Counted from the first letter of the stretch, positions 33,921 to 46,880 are shown. The stretch: 64,000 nt of DNA from Diploptera punctata (GCA_030220185.1 JASPKZ010007797.1:1036001-1100000); one strand, 5' to 3'. The notes: generated by a model from the letters alone, not told the origin. Program-made: numbers and translations.

Positions 33921-34400
33921 TGAATCTTTCCCAAACCTAATAATCTATATATATATATAATGTTGCTATTTTCCCTCACTATATATTTTAAATAATATAT
34001 TACATCAATTTACAATTATGTCGTATACACTATAAAAAGCTGCCTAATATTACCGTCCAAAATATGAGTAAAGACGTAAAGGAATAAATTCTTCAATGAA
34101 AATTCCAGTCTTTTTTAAATAGCTTTGCAAATTTAATACAAACCCACATTACCTTGTGTACAGTCAGTAATATGCTGTTAATTAAGTTCAACTTACTCAT
34201 TTTTAATAAATGTACAGTTAGTACCATTCCTATGCATACAGGGTTGTAGAAAAAATAAAAAACCAAATTCTGGGTTGTTAAAGAATTATTTTTTATCTTT
34301 CTTTTAAATGTGAATTCCATGTTGGTTTTTGCAAGATATAAATAAGTAAACAAATAATATATTTAAAAAAACGTACCACAGCCTTAATTTCCTTTAAAAA
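33921..34400. other. AT-rich intron sequence
   Basis: Start of the intron after copy c diverges here; includes (AT)n at 33946-33960. Nothing else recognised. Confidence 0.5.
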
Positions 34401-34429
34401 GAAAAATCACTTAATTATTCACATTTTAT

Positions 34430-37400
34430 GTAGCTACCTTTTCTGTGCGTACACCTGGCAATAAAATAGATAAAACTGTTCATTATTCAGGCAATTTAAT
34501 ATCTGATGGAATATCCTCTACTTTTAATTACTTCCTGGCATCTCTGTCTCATGGAATTCACCAGTCTTTGGCATGTATTGGGGTGACTTTTTCCCCAGCT
34601 CTGGAACACTGCCTGTTTTAGGTCTTCTTTTGAACTTACATTCTTTTTACGAACATTACTCTTCAAAATGGCCCATAGGTGTTTGATAGGGTTTAAGTCT
34701 GCCGACTGTGGGGGGTTTTAACTGTTTGGGAACATTCCAAATTAGCCATTCCTTATTTATATCAGCGGTATGTTTGCTATCATTGTCCTGTTGGAAAAAA
34801 TACACAGCAGGTAATCCCATTTTTTTGGGCACTTTGTTTAACATCTGTTTTTAAAATGTTATTATAGCCCCATTTGTACATGATTCCGTGTACAATTTCA
34901 ATATTCCCAACCTCCTGGGATGACATGCAAGCCCAAATCATTAATGGAGCCACCACCATATTTAACTGTGGTAAGTGTGTTTACAACTTTGTTGGCAGCA
35001 TTTGATTTCCTCCATACATTCTGGAACCATCCGACCCAAAAAGGGGCTCAACTGAACTTCTACTAGCGCTTGATTTTTCAGTTATATTGTTGTAAACTAT
35101 AGCTCTTCTTCTGTATTTACTAACATTATTTAATATTTTAAACTTTTTCAAACAATTTTTATAACATTATTAGACAATTTTGAAGTATTTATTTAAATAT
35201 GCAAATCATAATATTATGACACTGTTAGACAATATTGTGATGCTAACTGCTATTTTCTGCACAGAGTATATTAGTCTATGATTTTTTTATCGCTGTTTTG
35301 GGGTATCACTGGTTGGATCAGCGTTAGGGAGTGATAAGTAAGTGTATACCCATTTTTAATAAACATTTGGTAATTTTAATATAACTTACTTACTTACTCA
35401 TTGGCACTATCAAACCCATAGGTTCATGGCCGCACGGACATAAGCACTCCATACATCGTTATCCTGAGCTAATCCTTTTCAATCATTCCCTGTATAATCT
35501 ACTTCCCTCAAATCATAGTTAGTTATTCTCCCACCTCATTCTTGGTCAACCAACTGGGCGTTTTCCCTCTGGCTTTCCTACAAGAAGCTTCCATGCAAGT
35601 CTTTCGTTCCCCATACGTGCAACATATCCTGCCCATCACAGTCTATGAGACTTAACTGTTCTTATTATATCTGGCTTCCTATAAAGACCATGTAGTTCAT
35701 TGTTAAGTAGTCTTCTCCATTCACCTGTCTGTTCATCTCTCTTTGGTCCAAAAATTTTCCTAAGTACTTTATTCTCAAATACTCGTAATCTCCTTTCCTC
35801 CCTTAAAGTAAGAGTCCATGTTTCGCACCCATATAATATAACTGGTAGAATAATAGTTTTATATATTTTCAGTTTAACGTTTTTTGAAAGGAGTTGGGAC
35901 ATCAAAAGTCTCTGCAATGCATAATAGCACGCATTTCCAGAATTGAGCCTATGCTTAATTTCTTTGTGCATCTCATTCCTATTTGTGATTATTGTTCCTA
36001 GGTATTTGAATTCAGCCACTTCCTCAAAATTTCCCTCATTTGTCATTAGCTGTCCATTTCCATTATATAATGTATTTCTACGTGTGACCATATATTTAGT
36101 TTTATTGATATTTACTTCCAGTCCTAATTTCTTAGTGTTACTCAATAGTGTGTGCGTGTTGTCCTTTAGTATCTCCTCGCTATCGGCCAATAATAACACA
36201 TCATCAGCATAAACTAACAGCTTATTAATACCATTGAGTTGTAAGCCTTCCTCATTCTCTAAAGATTTAATGACATGCTCTAGTACAAAATTAAATAGTA
36301 GAGGAGATAGTGCATCTCCTTGCTTCAACCCATTCCGGATTTCAAAAGTGTCCAAAAACTGTTTGCCTACACGCGCCCTACTCTTTGTGCCATTTAGACA
36401 CATTCATATAAGTCTAACTAACTTTTTAGGAATTCCGAACTCCAGCAGGATACTATATAACTTCTCCCCCTTAATTGAATCATATGCTTTTTTGAAGTCT
36501 ACATATATAGTTGATGTACAGTACCATTATATTCCCATTTCTTTTCTAAAATCTGTCTTATACTAAAAATCTGATCTGTTGTAGACCTGTTTCTTCTAAA
36601 CGCACATTGATGATCTCCTAGAATGTCGTCAATATAGGGAGTAAGTCTGCTAACTAATATATTTGTTAGAATTTTGTACGAAGTTGAAAGTAATGAGATG
36701 CCCCTGTAGTTGTTGCAATCAGTTTTATCTCCTTTTTTTTCTTATAAATTGATACGATAATTGATTCCTTCCATTAATCTGTAAGAAAAGCTTCCTTTTC
36801 CCAAATCATACTAAGCAACCAGCGTATCTTGTCCATCAATTTTTCTCCCCCTGATTTTATCAGTTCTGCTGGGATCTCATCTGAACCTGATGCTTTATAT
36901 ACATCTTCAATTTTTCAATCGCCATTTCAACCTCTAATGAACTTGGTTCTGCGACTAGCATTTCAGCTGTCTGTAACTTATCCTCCTCAATGTCTTGTTC
37001 TGTATGTGCATTTAATAGCTGATTAAAGTAACTTTTCCATCTATTTAATATACTCCTGGAATCTGTAATCATATCCTCATTTTCATTCCGAATTATGTTT
37101 GTTCTAGCCTGAAACCCTTTCTTCTCTATACTAATTCCCTGATATAATTCTCTAATGTTCCTATTTTTTGCATTCATTTCAAGATCATTAATCTTCTCTC
37201 TCAAATATTCCCTCTTTTTACTCTTTAGTAACTTGTTGGTTTCCTGTCTAATACTACCCAATTGCTCTAAATTTACCTCATTTGGCTCGTGTAACCATTT
37301 CATTTTTGTTAGCTTTCTTTTCTTTTCAATGTCGGCACATTCCTCATCAAACCATTTCTTGTTTTGCCTCTTTTTTAAACAACCAATGCTTTCTGATGCT

Positions 37401-38760
37401 GACAATTTAATAGTATGTCTTATAGCCTCCCATTCTTTATTTATGTCGGTTTCTTCTTCGTTTGCCACATTGTCATCTGAAGATTCCAGTACTTCAAATC
37501 TATTAGCAATTTTGATTTGGTATTCTTGCTGCATTTCATCATTTTTCAAGTTTTTTAATTCAAATTTTACAGAATCATCTTTAGCGTTTATTCCTTTCAT
37601 AAGCGATAGCCGGTGTCTGATTTTCATCCTGACCAGATGATGATCCGAATTGCAGTCTGTTCCTCTAACTGATCTAACATTGATGATGCTACAGTGCCAG
37701 CATTTGTCCACTGATACATGATCTATTTGGTTCTGATTTTCGCCATCTGGAGATGTATTTATGAATATCCTTATGCTGAAATGTTGTGCTCTTAACAATG
37801 AGATTCTTTGATGTGGCGAAGGTGACTAATCTAACCCCATTGTCGTTACTATCTTCATGAAGACTGAATTTGCCTATTGTTGGTTTGAATATATCTTCCC
37901 GCCCCACTTTTGCATTAAAATCTCCTAAGACAATTTTCATATGATATCGTGAAAGGCTATCAAATAAGTATTCTAATTCTTCATAGAATTCATCCTTGAT
38001 ATTGTCATCTTTATCTTCTGTGGGGGCATGTACATTTACAATTATAAAATCATATTGTTTACCCATTATTATTAATATATTTTTTAACATAGATTTGGGG
38101 ATTTATTGCAAATATTGGTCATTTAAATTTGATAGCGACGAATAGTAATCGATATGTGGTTCGATTGTGGGTTATCGCTGGCTCTATAAACTCTGGCGCA
38201 TGCGCACTGTTGTTCAATAGGACTTTGAATATATTTCATGCTAGTTTAAGTGCAGTTTTTCCCAAAAAGGTTTATTTTTGTTTCATCGGTCCACATGACT
38301 TTATCCCAGAAGTCCTGACTGTGATTCACATGCTCTTTAGGAAACTTAAGTCTTCGAGCACGGTTCAATGGACTAACATATGGCCTTTTTCCAGACCATC
38401 ATCCATGATATCCTGCCCTATACAATACATGATGGATGATTGTATTACATACTATTTTGCCTATTTCCTCTTTCAGAATTACATGCAGTTTAGGCACACT
38501 TAGTCTCAGGTTAGACCTTACCTGCTGAACTAGAAAACGTTCTTCTCTCTGATTAAGAATATGTTTCTTGGGCTGTTTAGGCAAATTTGCTGTTGAGCCC
38601 TGATATTTGAATTTATTAACCACTCTCTGAATTGTAGAATGTCTTGTTGGTCAGTACTCCTATTTTCCGTAAACTATAACACTTAAGAGCCATGTTCACA
38701 ATCACTTTCTTTAAATCGTCACTGAGTTGCTTCCTCTTTGTCATACTGAATGCAATTAAC
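34430..38760 (-). mobile_element. Tc1-like transposon, broken in two by a LINE
   Basis: N-terminal half lies at 38760-38200 (MTKRKQLSDDLKKVIVNMAL; QVRSNLRLSVPKLHVIL; KFKYQGSTANLPKQP). The catalytic half lies at 35050-34430 (GGGSI, FFQQDNDSKHTAD, ADLNPIKHLWAILKSN, ending RQRCQEVIKSRGYS). Final Glu is Lys in the visible DLNPIK motif. The LINE at 35385-38095 separates the halves. Many stops. Confidence 0.75.
35385..38095 (-). mobile_element. RTE/CR1-like LINE with endonuclease and RT
   Basis: Reads leftward. Endonuclease at 38090-37600: IIVNVHAPTEDKDDN, MKIVLGDFNAKVGRED, a frameshift near 37750, then NQIDHVSVD and SDHHLVRMKIRHR. Linker at 37590-36900. RT at 36860-36400 is broken by stops. Frame 36403-35636 holds KQGDALSPLLFNFVLEH, LLVYADDVLLLADSEE (intact YADD), FKYLGTIITNRNE and VILYGCETWTLTLREERRL. 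3' tail 35560-35385 is repeated at 24540-24700. Confidence 0.88.
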
Positions 38761-38932
38761 TGAGGAGGGAGGGACCGACTTTTCACACGTAGTAAGCACT
38801 GTTCTAGACCATCATAATGTTATTTCCCGTATTTAACTATCCCTATTGCTTTTTTGGAATCATATCATGACCCATTAAATTTCTTTGAATTGAATTGAGG
38901 AACAGTTTTTAAGGTATGTATGTTTTTTAAAG

Positions 38933-39121
38933 CATATGTGGAAGGCTAGAATGTCAACAGTAAATGCAGAAGTAAGTGATGACAGACCAACATATCCAGG
39001 AGCTCAAGCACAATGGACAGAGAAACTTCAGTTAATTCATCCACATCTTTATGTTAAAATTCCTATCTACAGAGTCTTAGATAAACAAGGTCGCATTATA
39101 AACTCTTCAGAGGAACCAGAG
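38933..39121 (+). CDS. BCKDHA: BCKDHA exon 2 (E1-alpha N-terminal region)
   Basis: Encodes 63 codons after an AAAG acceptor and ends at a GTTTGT donor, both in phase 0. The product, branched-chain 2-oxoacid dehydrogenase E1-alpha, pairs with E1-beta in the mitochondrial matrix and uses thiamine diphosphate to decarboxylate the 2-oxo acids of Leu, Ile and Val. The segment DDRPTYPGAQAQWTEKL followed by KIPIYRVLDKQGRIINSSEE matches the start of mature E1-alpha (human equivalent begins DDKPQFPGA and contains IPIYRVMDRQG). An ATG at 38936 is in frame but is internal, because mature-protein homology starts about 14 residues later and a presequence is needed upstream. The following intron is 15.7 kb and consists largely of transposons. 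Confidence 0.9.
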
Positions 39122-39369
39122 GTTTGTAAAATTGTATGTTTATATATTTAGTAAGACTGAAATAAACCTGTTCTTATAGCAACATTGTGTCTCATAGATA
39201 AATGTATCTAAATTTCAGAGGGTCTCCAAGTCTTGTATATTTTGGCTCCTTAATGATATTAACATCAGTGAAGAAATAGGTAGGAGAATTTAAAATCCCA
39301 ATAAAGCATACTTTGGATTATTGAGACTCTTTAAATCAAGGCTTCTTACAAGAGAAACAAAATGTAATC

Positions 39370-39790
39370 TATGATAAAATCAAATGTTTCCTACCTCTCC
39401 TCATATAAATCTTCTAAGTAGATCGCGATTTCGAGACTATAATGGTCTCATCTTCAGTACAATCTTGGCGACTGATGTTATGTCGATCGGAAGACCGATA
39501 AACATCTGGATCAGGTCAGGTTTTGCTGGAATTTCGAAGTTCATAAGTTTTCCTTTGTTTTTCTGAATGTGGATTTTTTCCCAAACCGTGAGTTCCTTTT
39601 GTTTATCTATTTGTTTAATTAGACTGGCTTTTGATTCAATTAAATGTTTTTTTGGACCAAGCATGAGCAGCTACTGCTGACTTTTCCACTTCTCCATTTT
39701 TGACATTTCTAAGATGTTCTTACACCCTTGTTTTCAAATTTCTTTTTGTTTTTCCAATATAAATTTTGTCACAATCCCTGCATTAGATCT
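39370..39790 (-). mobile_element. Penelope-like element 3' end (BCKDHA intron 2)
   Basis: Minus strand: LIESKASLIKQIDKQKELTV, WEKIHIQKNKGKLMNFEIPA and DLIQMFIGLP follow a decayed GIY-YIG region (IYIGKTKRNLKT at about 39750). Ends with ATTGTACTGAAGATGAGACC..TCTCGAAATCGCGATC and AGAGGTAGGAAACATTTGAT. Close relative of 43380-44130. Confidence 0.8.
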
Positions 39791-39966
39791 GATAAATTCC
39801 TGATTTGTTTTCTTTTTCAATTATTTAATTTTTATTGGTTTTAATTAAGGCTGTATACATTCTTCGGTGCCAATCTTATGTTAGGGGACTGGGTACTCCG
39901 ATATGACCAAAAATGACATTTTTAGATTTTAGTATTAAAAAATTCTCAAGAGTTTCTAGTTTAAGA

Positions 39967-39967
<1 letters not shown>

Positions 39968-39994
<27 letters not shown>
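39968..39994. repeat. (TA)n microsatellite
   Basis: Thirteen TA units followed by a T run. Confidence 0.9.
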
Positions 39995-39997
<3 letters not shown>

Positions 39998-40559
39998 TTG
40001 ACATTTGGCAATGAAGGCAAATATGATATGAAAAGAAAAAATAATGCTTGACTCGACATTGATAGTGTTATGTTAATTTTTGAGCATTTAAATTGGGTTT
40101 TAAGTATAGGATGCATCCCTTTAAATCAGGTCTACCATGCCCCTCTTCAAGTTTTCCTGAACTCTCTCATCTTTCTTGCTTTCTATAAACGATAATAGTT
40201 TAAGGTAAGTTTTGTTTTACGATAGTGAGTGCATTGGCTACACAGTAGCAATCTATCAAATTGTTTATCTTTCCATCTAACAGGGTAGAAGTTTATGAAG
40301 AAGAAAATTTGTAGATTGAAAATGAAATTGTTTTATTGAAAAAGTAAGTTTTCTTTCTATTAGAAGTTGACAGTTTTTTTTATTCAAAATGCCCAGTAAC
40401 ACTAGGGCTCATAAAAGATGTACATTTCATGGAAATCAGTAAAAAAAATAAAGAAAAGAGACCATTATGGGAGGAAAACCCAGACAGAAATTTTCCTGGT
40501 CCTCCAGGTTGGGGGTTTATGCTGTGAGCCAGCTCCCCACACATTAAAAAAAAACCATA

Positions 40560-42060
40560 AAATACTAAAAGACAAATTCAGTCAAAGCTGGACAGAAAAA
40601 AGTACGAAAGACAAAAGCAAAGAAAAGAAGGAGACCAAAGTTAACATGGAAGGAAAACATGAAGACATTAATGCAAGCAGGAGGGCTAAACATTGAAGAT
40701 GTCCAAGAACGTAGGCTTTGGAGGTTTGGCACAGGTAGACGGCAGCAGCTGTAAAAACCCGAAGAGAGAAAGAGAGACCACTAACCTCGAAACACCACGT
40801 GAACCTGCACAAGAGTGTAGAGTTGAGAGTTCTTCAGAGAAAAAACTTTCTTATAAACAAATGAGTGATGTAAATATTGTGAATAGTTTAGATTATAGTT
40901 GTATACGTAATAGTGATAGTGATATAAATATTGATAGTAATGTTATGGTTAGTCTAGATTTATTGTCCAGCTTTGTGAACAGAAACACAATATATAAATA
41001 TTGCAAATCAGAAGGGTCTCTGCATATATCTGAAAATATGAGTGGTAGAATAGGGCTATGTTCAGAATTTGTAATAAAATGCACAAAATGTGATATAAGC
41101 ACCATAACAAAAACTTCAGAATGCACCAGACACAAATATTATGATTGAATGTAAGGCTTGTGTATGGTCTTCGTTGCATTGAAAAAGGGAAAAAAGGAGG
41201 AGACTTGTTGTGTGGTATGTTGAAACTCCCTCTCCACCTTCAAAATTCATTGATTATACTTAATTTCTTTCAATAAATCTGAAAGCTGTGGCCAATGGCT
41301 CTACGATACGTGCTGCTATGGAGGCAAAAGATAAAAATGAATGTAATTGAGATATTACTGTAGTCATCGATGGAACGGACATTTCACACCATGGTGTTGT
41401 TGCTGCAACTTCCATTACAACAGGTAATTCATGTGATAATGGGTTTATACCAGCATTTTCAAGAATTAAAATTTAAAATTGAATTTTATAAAATCGTAAA
41501 TTAATGAGAAAAAAAGTAGATTTTTGGTTCAAACTCCATGAATTAAAAAAAAATCTGTCCCAAGTGACCTGATTCATGTGCTGCTACCAGAAGGCTGCAG
41601 CACTTGGGCAAGTGTACCATCACAAGAATTTCCTTCCCAGTGCAGTGATGGATGCCATAAAGCCCATATTCAGGGAGCTGAGTAGCCCATAGTTTCTCAA
41701 AAAATATTTACATGGGCAGACGCAAAACCAAAATGAGAGTTTTAATAGCTGCATTTGGTAGCATGTGCCTAAAACTGTGTTTGTTGGACATGACATCATG
41801 CATGTGGGTGTGTACAATGCTATATTGACTTTCAACAATGGGGCTGCACGTAGACTGCTGGTCTTCAAAGAAATGGAGCTCAAACCAGGGTCAAATACAG
41901 AGAAGGCATTACATCACATTGATAACAATTGACTTTATCATGCATGTAGAGGAACCCAAACATCAACTAAGGAAGCCAGGACAAAGAGGAGACAATAAAG
42001 GGTGCAGAAAGAGTCCACAAATAAGGAGCCAGAAGATTATGACCCTAGAATGTATTGATA
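40560..42060 (+). pseudogene. Mutator-like transposase remnant
   Basis: 40693-41148 has LDLLSSFVNRNTIYKYCKSE then GSLHISENMSGRIGLCSEF and VIKCTKCDIST, the zinc-binding CxxC region of the insect Mutator-like transposase domain. Downstream, in broken frames, are AAMEAKDKNECN, ITVVIDGTDIS.HGVVAATS at 41330-41430 and KKYLHGQTQNQNESFNSCIW, HVPKTVFVGHDIMHVGVYNA at 41690-41830, then MELKPGSNTEKALHHID and TKEARTKRRQ. Order and motifs follow that family; stops show it is dead. No host function. Confidence 0.7.
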
Positions 42061-42366
42061 TAAGTCAGCATGTAGTTGTCTTTTTTTGACATCCGTTTTC
42101 TCAACTTTACATTTTTGCATGTTTATGTACCTGTTGCTCAGAAACTATTAGAGATAGAAAGCTGAAATTCTGCACACTCCTATTTCATGTGATAATGAAT
42201 TTTAACTACCACTTTCAGGATGTTCCATTCAAAACTACAGATTATAGAGTAAAAAATATATGAAAAAATTACAAGATTTTCATAATTAAAAAAACAAAAT
42301 ATTTTTGGTTAACTATTACAGATATCCTAATGATTCTGGTCGTCAGCGTAGCTAATTATACATTAA

Positions 42367-42945
42367 GGGCCGCATGCAAATACATTAGTCTCTACTCAAA
42401 TTACTTCCAATCAATGGTGAGCTGACTTTCCGTGAGCAAGTGCAAAGATCGAATTAGCTACCCACTAACTGGTCATGCATGAAAGTGTCATTTTCGTAAT
42501 ATTGGCAAGAAATTACCCAGAATTCTCAGCGATAAAACCAGTTCCGTTATTTTCATCTGCTAGAGGAACGCATTTATGCTTGCGTCCCGCAAATAATACC
42601 GTATACGACGATGTCTGCATCGTGCAATATTACGCCGATTCTCCTGTTCTTCCAGTTCAATTCTTTGGTAGACTCTATCAGATTCCTCTTCTCTGCATAT
42701 ACCGAAAACATGATCGAAGTCTTCAAGGTCCGACATCTTGGATAAAGCAGCAAGGTTTCAAACTACATCAGTTACCATCGGGTTGCTCATGATTCGTTCT
42801 CTGCAAAGTCACCTCGCCAGGTAGCTTAGGAATTTTGATAGTTATTATCGCATGAACAGATTTTTGAGTGCGCAAAAAGTCTTTGGATGCAACTTTCTCA
42901 GCAGAGAACGACTTTTACGGTCTAATACGTTCATAGATACAACCC
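42367..42945 (-). mobile_element. Harbinger-like non-autonomous element, TAA duplication
   Basis: Begins GGGCCGCATGCAAATACATT and ends ..GATACAACCC; TAA flanks it at 42364-42366 and 42946-42948. Sequence matches 50172-50728. On the minus strand a remnant frame encodes MSKMSDLEDFDHVF-like sequence similar to the start of PIF/Harbinger-type proteins (weak). Confidence 0.7.
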
Positions 42946-43049
42946 TAAATGTGCATAGAAAGTTATCATTCTTTACTGCAAGTAGTTTCTTAGGAAAAGG
43001 TACCTAAAGTCACCTATGTTTTAAACAAATTTTGAATGAAAATTTTCTG

Positions 43050-44180
43050 TATAAAATATTTTTTTTAATCAAGTATCAGGGCTGGAATCATAAACTAAAA
43101 ACTATAATAATTCGAGATATGTTGTGTCACGGTGTAAAAGTTAAAGTAGTTCTGTTTAAAACTTACTGAGATAGAGCACATTTACTTTATAGTTGTATAA
43201 TATCCATACTGTCCCCTTAAACTTTTTGAAAAATTTTTCAAACTTATGGTGTTTCAATGGATGGAAAGTTAATTCTTGAATTTTATTTTTTTCTGTTTCT
43301 TTTATAAGCGTGCTTTCATTAATTAATTTTTGTCTTTTAAATTTATTTATTTTCTTGTATACCATATAACATAATTATGAAGAAAATATGGTATACAAGA
43401 ATATAAATAAATTTAAAAGAAAAAAATTAACATAGTTATGAAGAAAATATGGTATACAAGAAAATAAATAAATTTAAAAGGCATAAATTAATTAATGAAA
43501 GCACACTTATAAAACAAACAGAGAAGAAAAAAATAAAATTCAAGAAATTCACTTACCATCCATTGAAACACCATAAGTTTCAAAAAGTTTATATAAGAAT
43601 GGCACCGAAGAACGAATATAGCCTTAATAGGATAATTAAAACCAATAAAAATTAAAGAATTGAAGAAAACAAATCAGGAATTTATCAGATCAAATGCAGG
43701 GATTGTGACAACATTTATATTGGAAAAACAAAAAGAAATTTGAAAACAAGGGTGAAAGAACATCTTAGAAATATCAAAAATTGAAAAGTGGCAAAGTCAG
43801 CAGTAGCTGCTCATGCTTGGTCCAAAAAACATTTAATTGAATCAAAAGCCAGTCTAATTAAACAAATAGATAAACAAAAGGAACTCATGGTTTGGGAAAA
43901 AATCCACATTCAGAAAAACAAAGGAAAACTTATGAACTTTGAAATTCTTGCAAATCCTGACCTGATCCGGTGGTTCATCGGTCCACCAACAGAGGGAAGA
44001 AGAAGTGTTTCTTCCAATCGACATAACATCAGTTGTCAAGATTGTACTGAAGATGAGACCGTTGTAGTCTCGAAATCGCGATCTACTTAGAAGATTTATA
44101 TGAGGAGAGGTAGGAAACATTTAATTTTATCATAAATTAAACCTCATAGTGATTAATTCCTGTAAACGTTTAAAAAATGT
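43050..44180 (+). mobile_element. Penelope-like element with GIY-YIG domain, inverted 5' junction
   Basis: Plus strand 43449-44090: VYKKINKFKRHKLINESTL, YHPLKHHKF, then GIYQIKCRDCDNIYIGKTKR NLKTRVKEH (split for length; GIY..YIG nuclease core at 43680-43770), KSAVAAHAWSKKHLIESKAS and ELMVWEKIHIQKNKGK. A partial inverted copy of the start (KRQKLINESTLIKETEKNK) lies at 43365-43156 on the minus strand, joined at 43370-43450. 3' end: CTGAAGATGAGACC hairpin arm, then AACCTCATAGTGATTAATTCC. Confidence 0.85.
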
Positions 44181-44520
44181 AATCTATATAAAACGCTGGT
44201 GAAATCAATATTAACCCATTGGATACTTTTAATGAGTTTCCCTCATGAACAGGTAGAAAGTTCAAACAGCTCCACCATGAGTTGCACTTGTTATTGTGTT
44301 GAAACCATACATTGTAAGAAGTTGGCTCTTTCTTTAGTAATAAAATTTTCTGTTCACTATCTGTAAAATTTGTTGCAGGTTTATGTAAAGCATATATGTA
44401 GGCCTAGTATATTGTATAGTTTATTATAGTTATAATTTATAGAATAGTATAGTTGTAGGTGTTTATTATGGTAAATTGTATATGTAGATTCAATGTTTTT
44501 TTTTCGAACTTCATAGTTAC
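44181..44520. other. Unassigned AT-rich intron sequence
   Basis: No open frame or repeat structure recognised. Confidence 0.45.
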
Positions 44521-44524
44521 AAAT

Positions 44525-44960
44525 TTAACTTTTTTTAAATACAGCCCCCAATGAAGTAAAGGCCTATTTTGCACTAAGCATCCTAATGAGTCAAGTTAGA
44601 ACACCTAAAATAAAATGATTCTGGAGTAAGAGCAATGCTACAGAAAAAGTATGCTCTTCAGAAGTTTCTTCTTAATTCCAATGTTAATGAATTCGTAATC
44701 AGAGGTGATAGAATTTACAAAATTACACCTGTGGTAGAGTATTTGAATTCAAAATTTCTGTCCTTGTAGGTTCCAAGTGAAGACATTTCACTTAACGAAT
44801 CTCTTTTGAAATTTTGAGGTAGGCTGGCTAATGTTCAATTTAAACCCTATACACGGGCTTAATTTAGAATAAAATATTACAAATTGTGCAAGTCATCCTC
44901 GGGGTAGGATTCATATATACACAGGACAAGATGCACAACAAAATTAAGATTTTACTGCAA
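44525..44960 (+). pseudogene. piggyBac-like transposase remnant
   Basis: Broken frames read NEVKAYFALSILMSQVRTPK, VEYLNSKF, VPSEDISLNESLLKF and GRLANVQFKP, then IKYYKLCKSSSG, matching the order of the N-terminal/catalytic region of piggyBac-type transposases (EIKAF.GL.I.MG; D-E-S-L..F.GR; KLC). The first catalytic Asp of the SLDESL motif is Asn here. Ends undefined. Confidence 0.6.
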
Positions 44961-45039
44961 ATGAGTGTGTAGTCCTGCAATTATAAAATCCGTTCATAGA
45001 GAAAGGTTACACTTTATACTTAGATAACTGGTATTATCA

Positions 45040-46520
45040 TCTTTCATGCAAGTATTAGGCCATGTGGCCTGTTACGGTCTCAAAGAGGAGTTTTCCATCC
45101 AGTGCTTTTTTTGACGTCCCAGCGATCTTTTGCATTGGGGACAGTAATGAAGCACGGCTTTTGGAGTTCTACAAGATGGCATTCATTGAAGATGGGCTTT
45201 CCAGTTGTTCTGGTAGTTTTGTATATGGTGAAGAATGGGTTCTACATCCAACTCTTCCATAATTTCCTCATTTCTCTAAGGTCCCACTTTGTATAGCCTG
45301 CTGTATGGTGCATAAATCACATCTCATTTGCTGTTATTTGGCTTTCATCTCTTCTTCGTATTGTCCATGCTTCACTATCGTATCTTAATACTGGTCTTGC
45401 GAGAACCTTATAAAGCCATAGTCTTGTGTTCTTCTGTACTAAAGATGGTTTCATTATACTGTTAATTATCCCCATTGTTTTTTGTTAAATTTGTGATTTT
45501 CTTTGATATATCAGCTTCATCTTGAAATGTTAAATTATAACCCAAATAATTAAATTAATTTACTTGTTCTAAAATTTAATCATTCAAAACAATTTTGCTA
45601 GGTATAGGGTATTTCCCACAAAAGGCCATCATTTTACTTTTCTTTGTATTGATTTCCATATTGTACCTTTTTGGAATTATATTAAAATTGTGTATAGAAT
45701 ACTGTAAATCTGTTTCTGTTGGAGCTATTAATACCAAATCATCTGCTAAAAAGCAAGGAGTCTATTTTTAGGTTTCTATTAATTTGGATAGAACCGTGTC
45801 TCATCTGTCGTCAATCTTGGAGTATTCTATCCATGTATATTATAAAAGAGCAAGGGTGAGAGGCCATATCCTTGTCTTACGCCCCTATTAATTTCAGTCC
45901 ATTGTGTTTGTGTGTTATTGATTCGAACAAAATCAAATTTGTTTTATAGATATTGTATAAATTTAAAATATGCTGTTGTGGTTTTTTTGAAGTCCACAAG
46001 ATCTAAATGTGTTTCTACATTGAACTCCCTGTGTTTTTCTATTAATAATTTCATGGAGAAATAACCATCACAGCAGGATCGACCTTTACGAAAGCCATTC
46101 TGTTCTTCGCTGAGGAGGCTGTTAAGATGTTTGTATAATTTGTTCTTAATTATATTGGCATAAATTTTGTATCCAGTATTCAGTAAGCTGATGCCTCTGT
46201 AATTTTTACTGTTTTTCTTGTCTCCTTTTTTTTTTTTTAAATATTGGTATTACAATAGATTTTGTCCAAATTACTGGAATGTCTCTCCCTTCCCATAGTT
46301 TATTTAAGAATGTTAGAATTCTGTCTAAAAACATTGGATTTGCATTTTTAAATAGTTCAATACTGATTTCATCCTCTCCAGGAGCTTTGTTGATTCTCAT
46401 TTTCGTTAATACTTCTGATAGTTCCTCCTCTGTAATCAAGTCTGTAGAGGTTTTATTGTATGATGGTAAAGTGGTATTCTTCTCCAGATTTGTTTTTGGA
46501 GCTCAATAGACGAAAGACAA
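45040..46520 (-). mobile_element. RTE-like LINE, 5'-truncated
   Basis: Minus strand 46439-46206: MITEEELSEVLTKMRINKAP, EDEISIELFKNANP, IPVIWTKSIVIPIFKKK start the RT. Further left, in broken frames, are GRSCCDGYFSMKL, QDMASHPCSFII and the C-terminal domain. The 3' end near 45040 carries GGCCTAATACTTGCATG, matching the tail at 13500-13570. Confidence 0.75.
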
Positions 46521-46880
46521 ATATATTAGAGACAGTATGATCTAACAGAGGAAATATGCCTTAGGATTTAGTAAACATCAAATTGAAAAAATGGGATTTC
46601 TAGCATTGAAGTGGAAAGATAAGAAAGATGTTTTTTTATTGTCATCCAAACCCCAAACACGAAAATGCCGACATGACTGACACCAATAAGAAGTAAAGGA
46701 AGAAGAAAGGTGGAGAACAAGAAGAAAAAGTCATAAAGCCTAATGTATTCTAGAATACAATATAGGTATGGAAGGAGAAGAATGACATGACAAGGTTCTG
46801 CCTTGTTTTCTAGGAATGAGGAGATTTGTAAAAGGTTACAGAAAAGTGGCTTTTTATGTGATGGTTAATTTGAGAAGAGA
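46521..46880. other. Unassigned purine-rich intron sequence
   Basis: Nothing recognised beyond AG-rich composition; lies between two minus-strand LINEs. Confidence 0.4.

Noticed and set aside
35636..36403. Possible host gene of 255 residues
   Set aside because: Contains YADD and the LINE C-terminal motif order; it is retrotransposon sequence.
38936..39151. BCKDHA starting at the ATG in exon 2
   Set aside because: It would lack a mitochondrial presequence, and an acceptor with matching phase lies three bases upstream.
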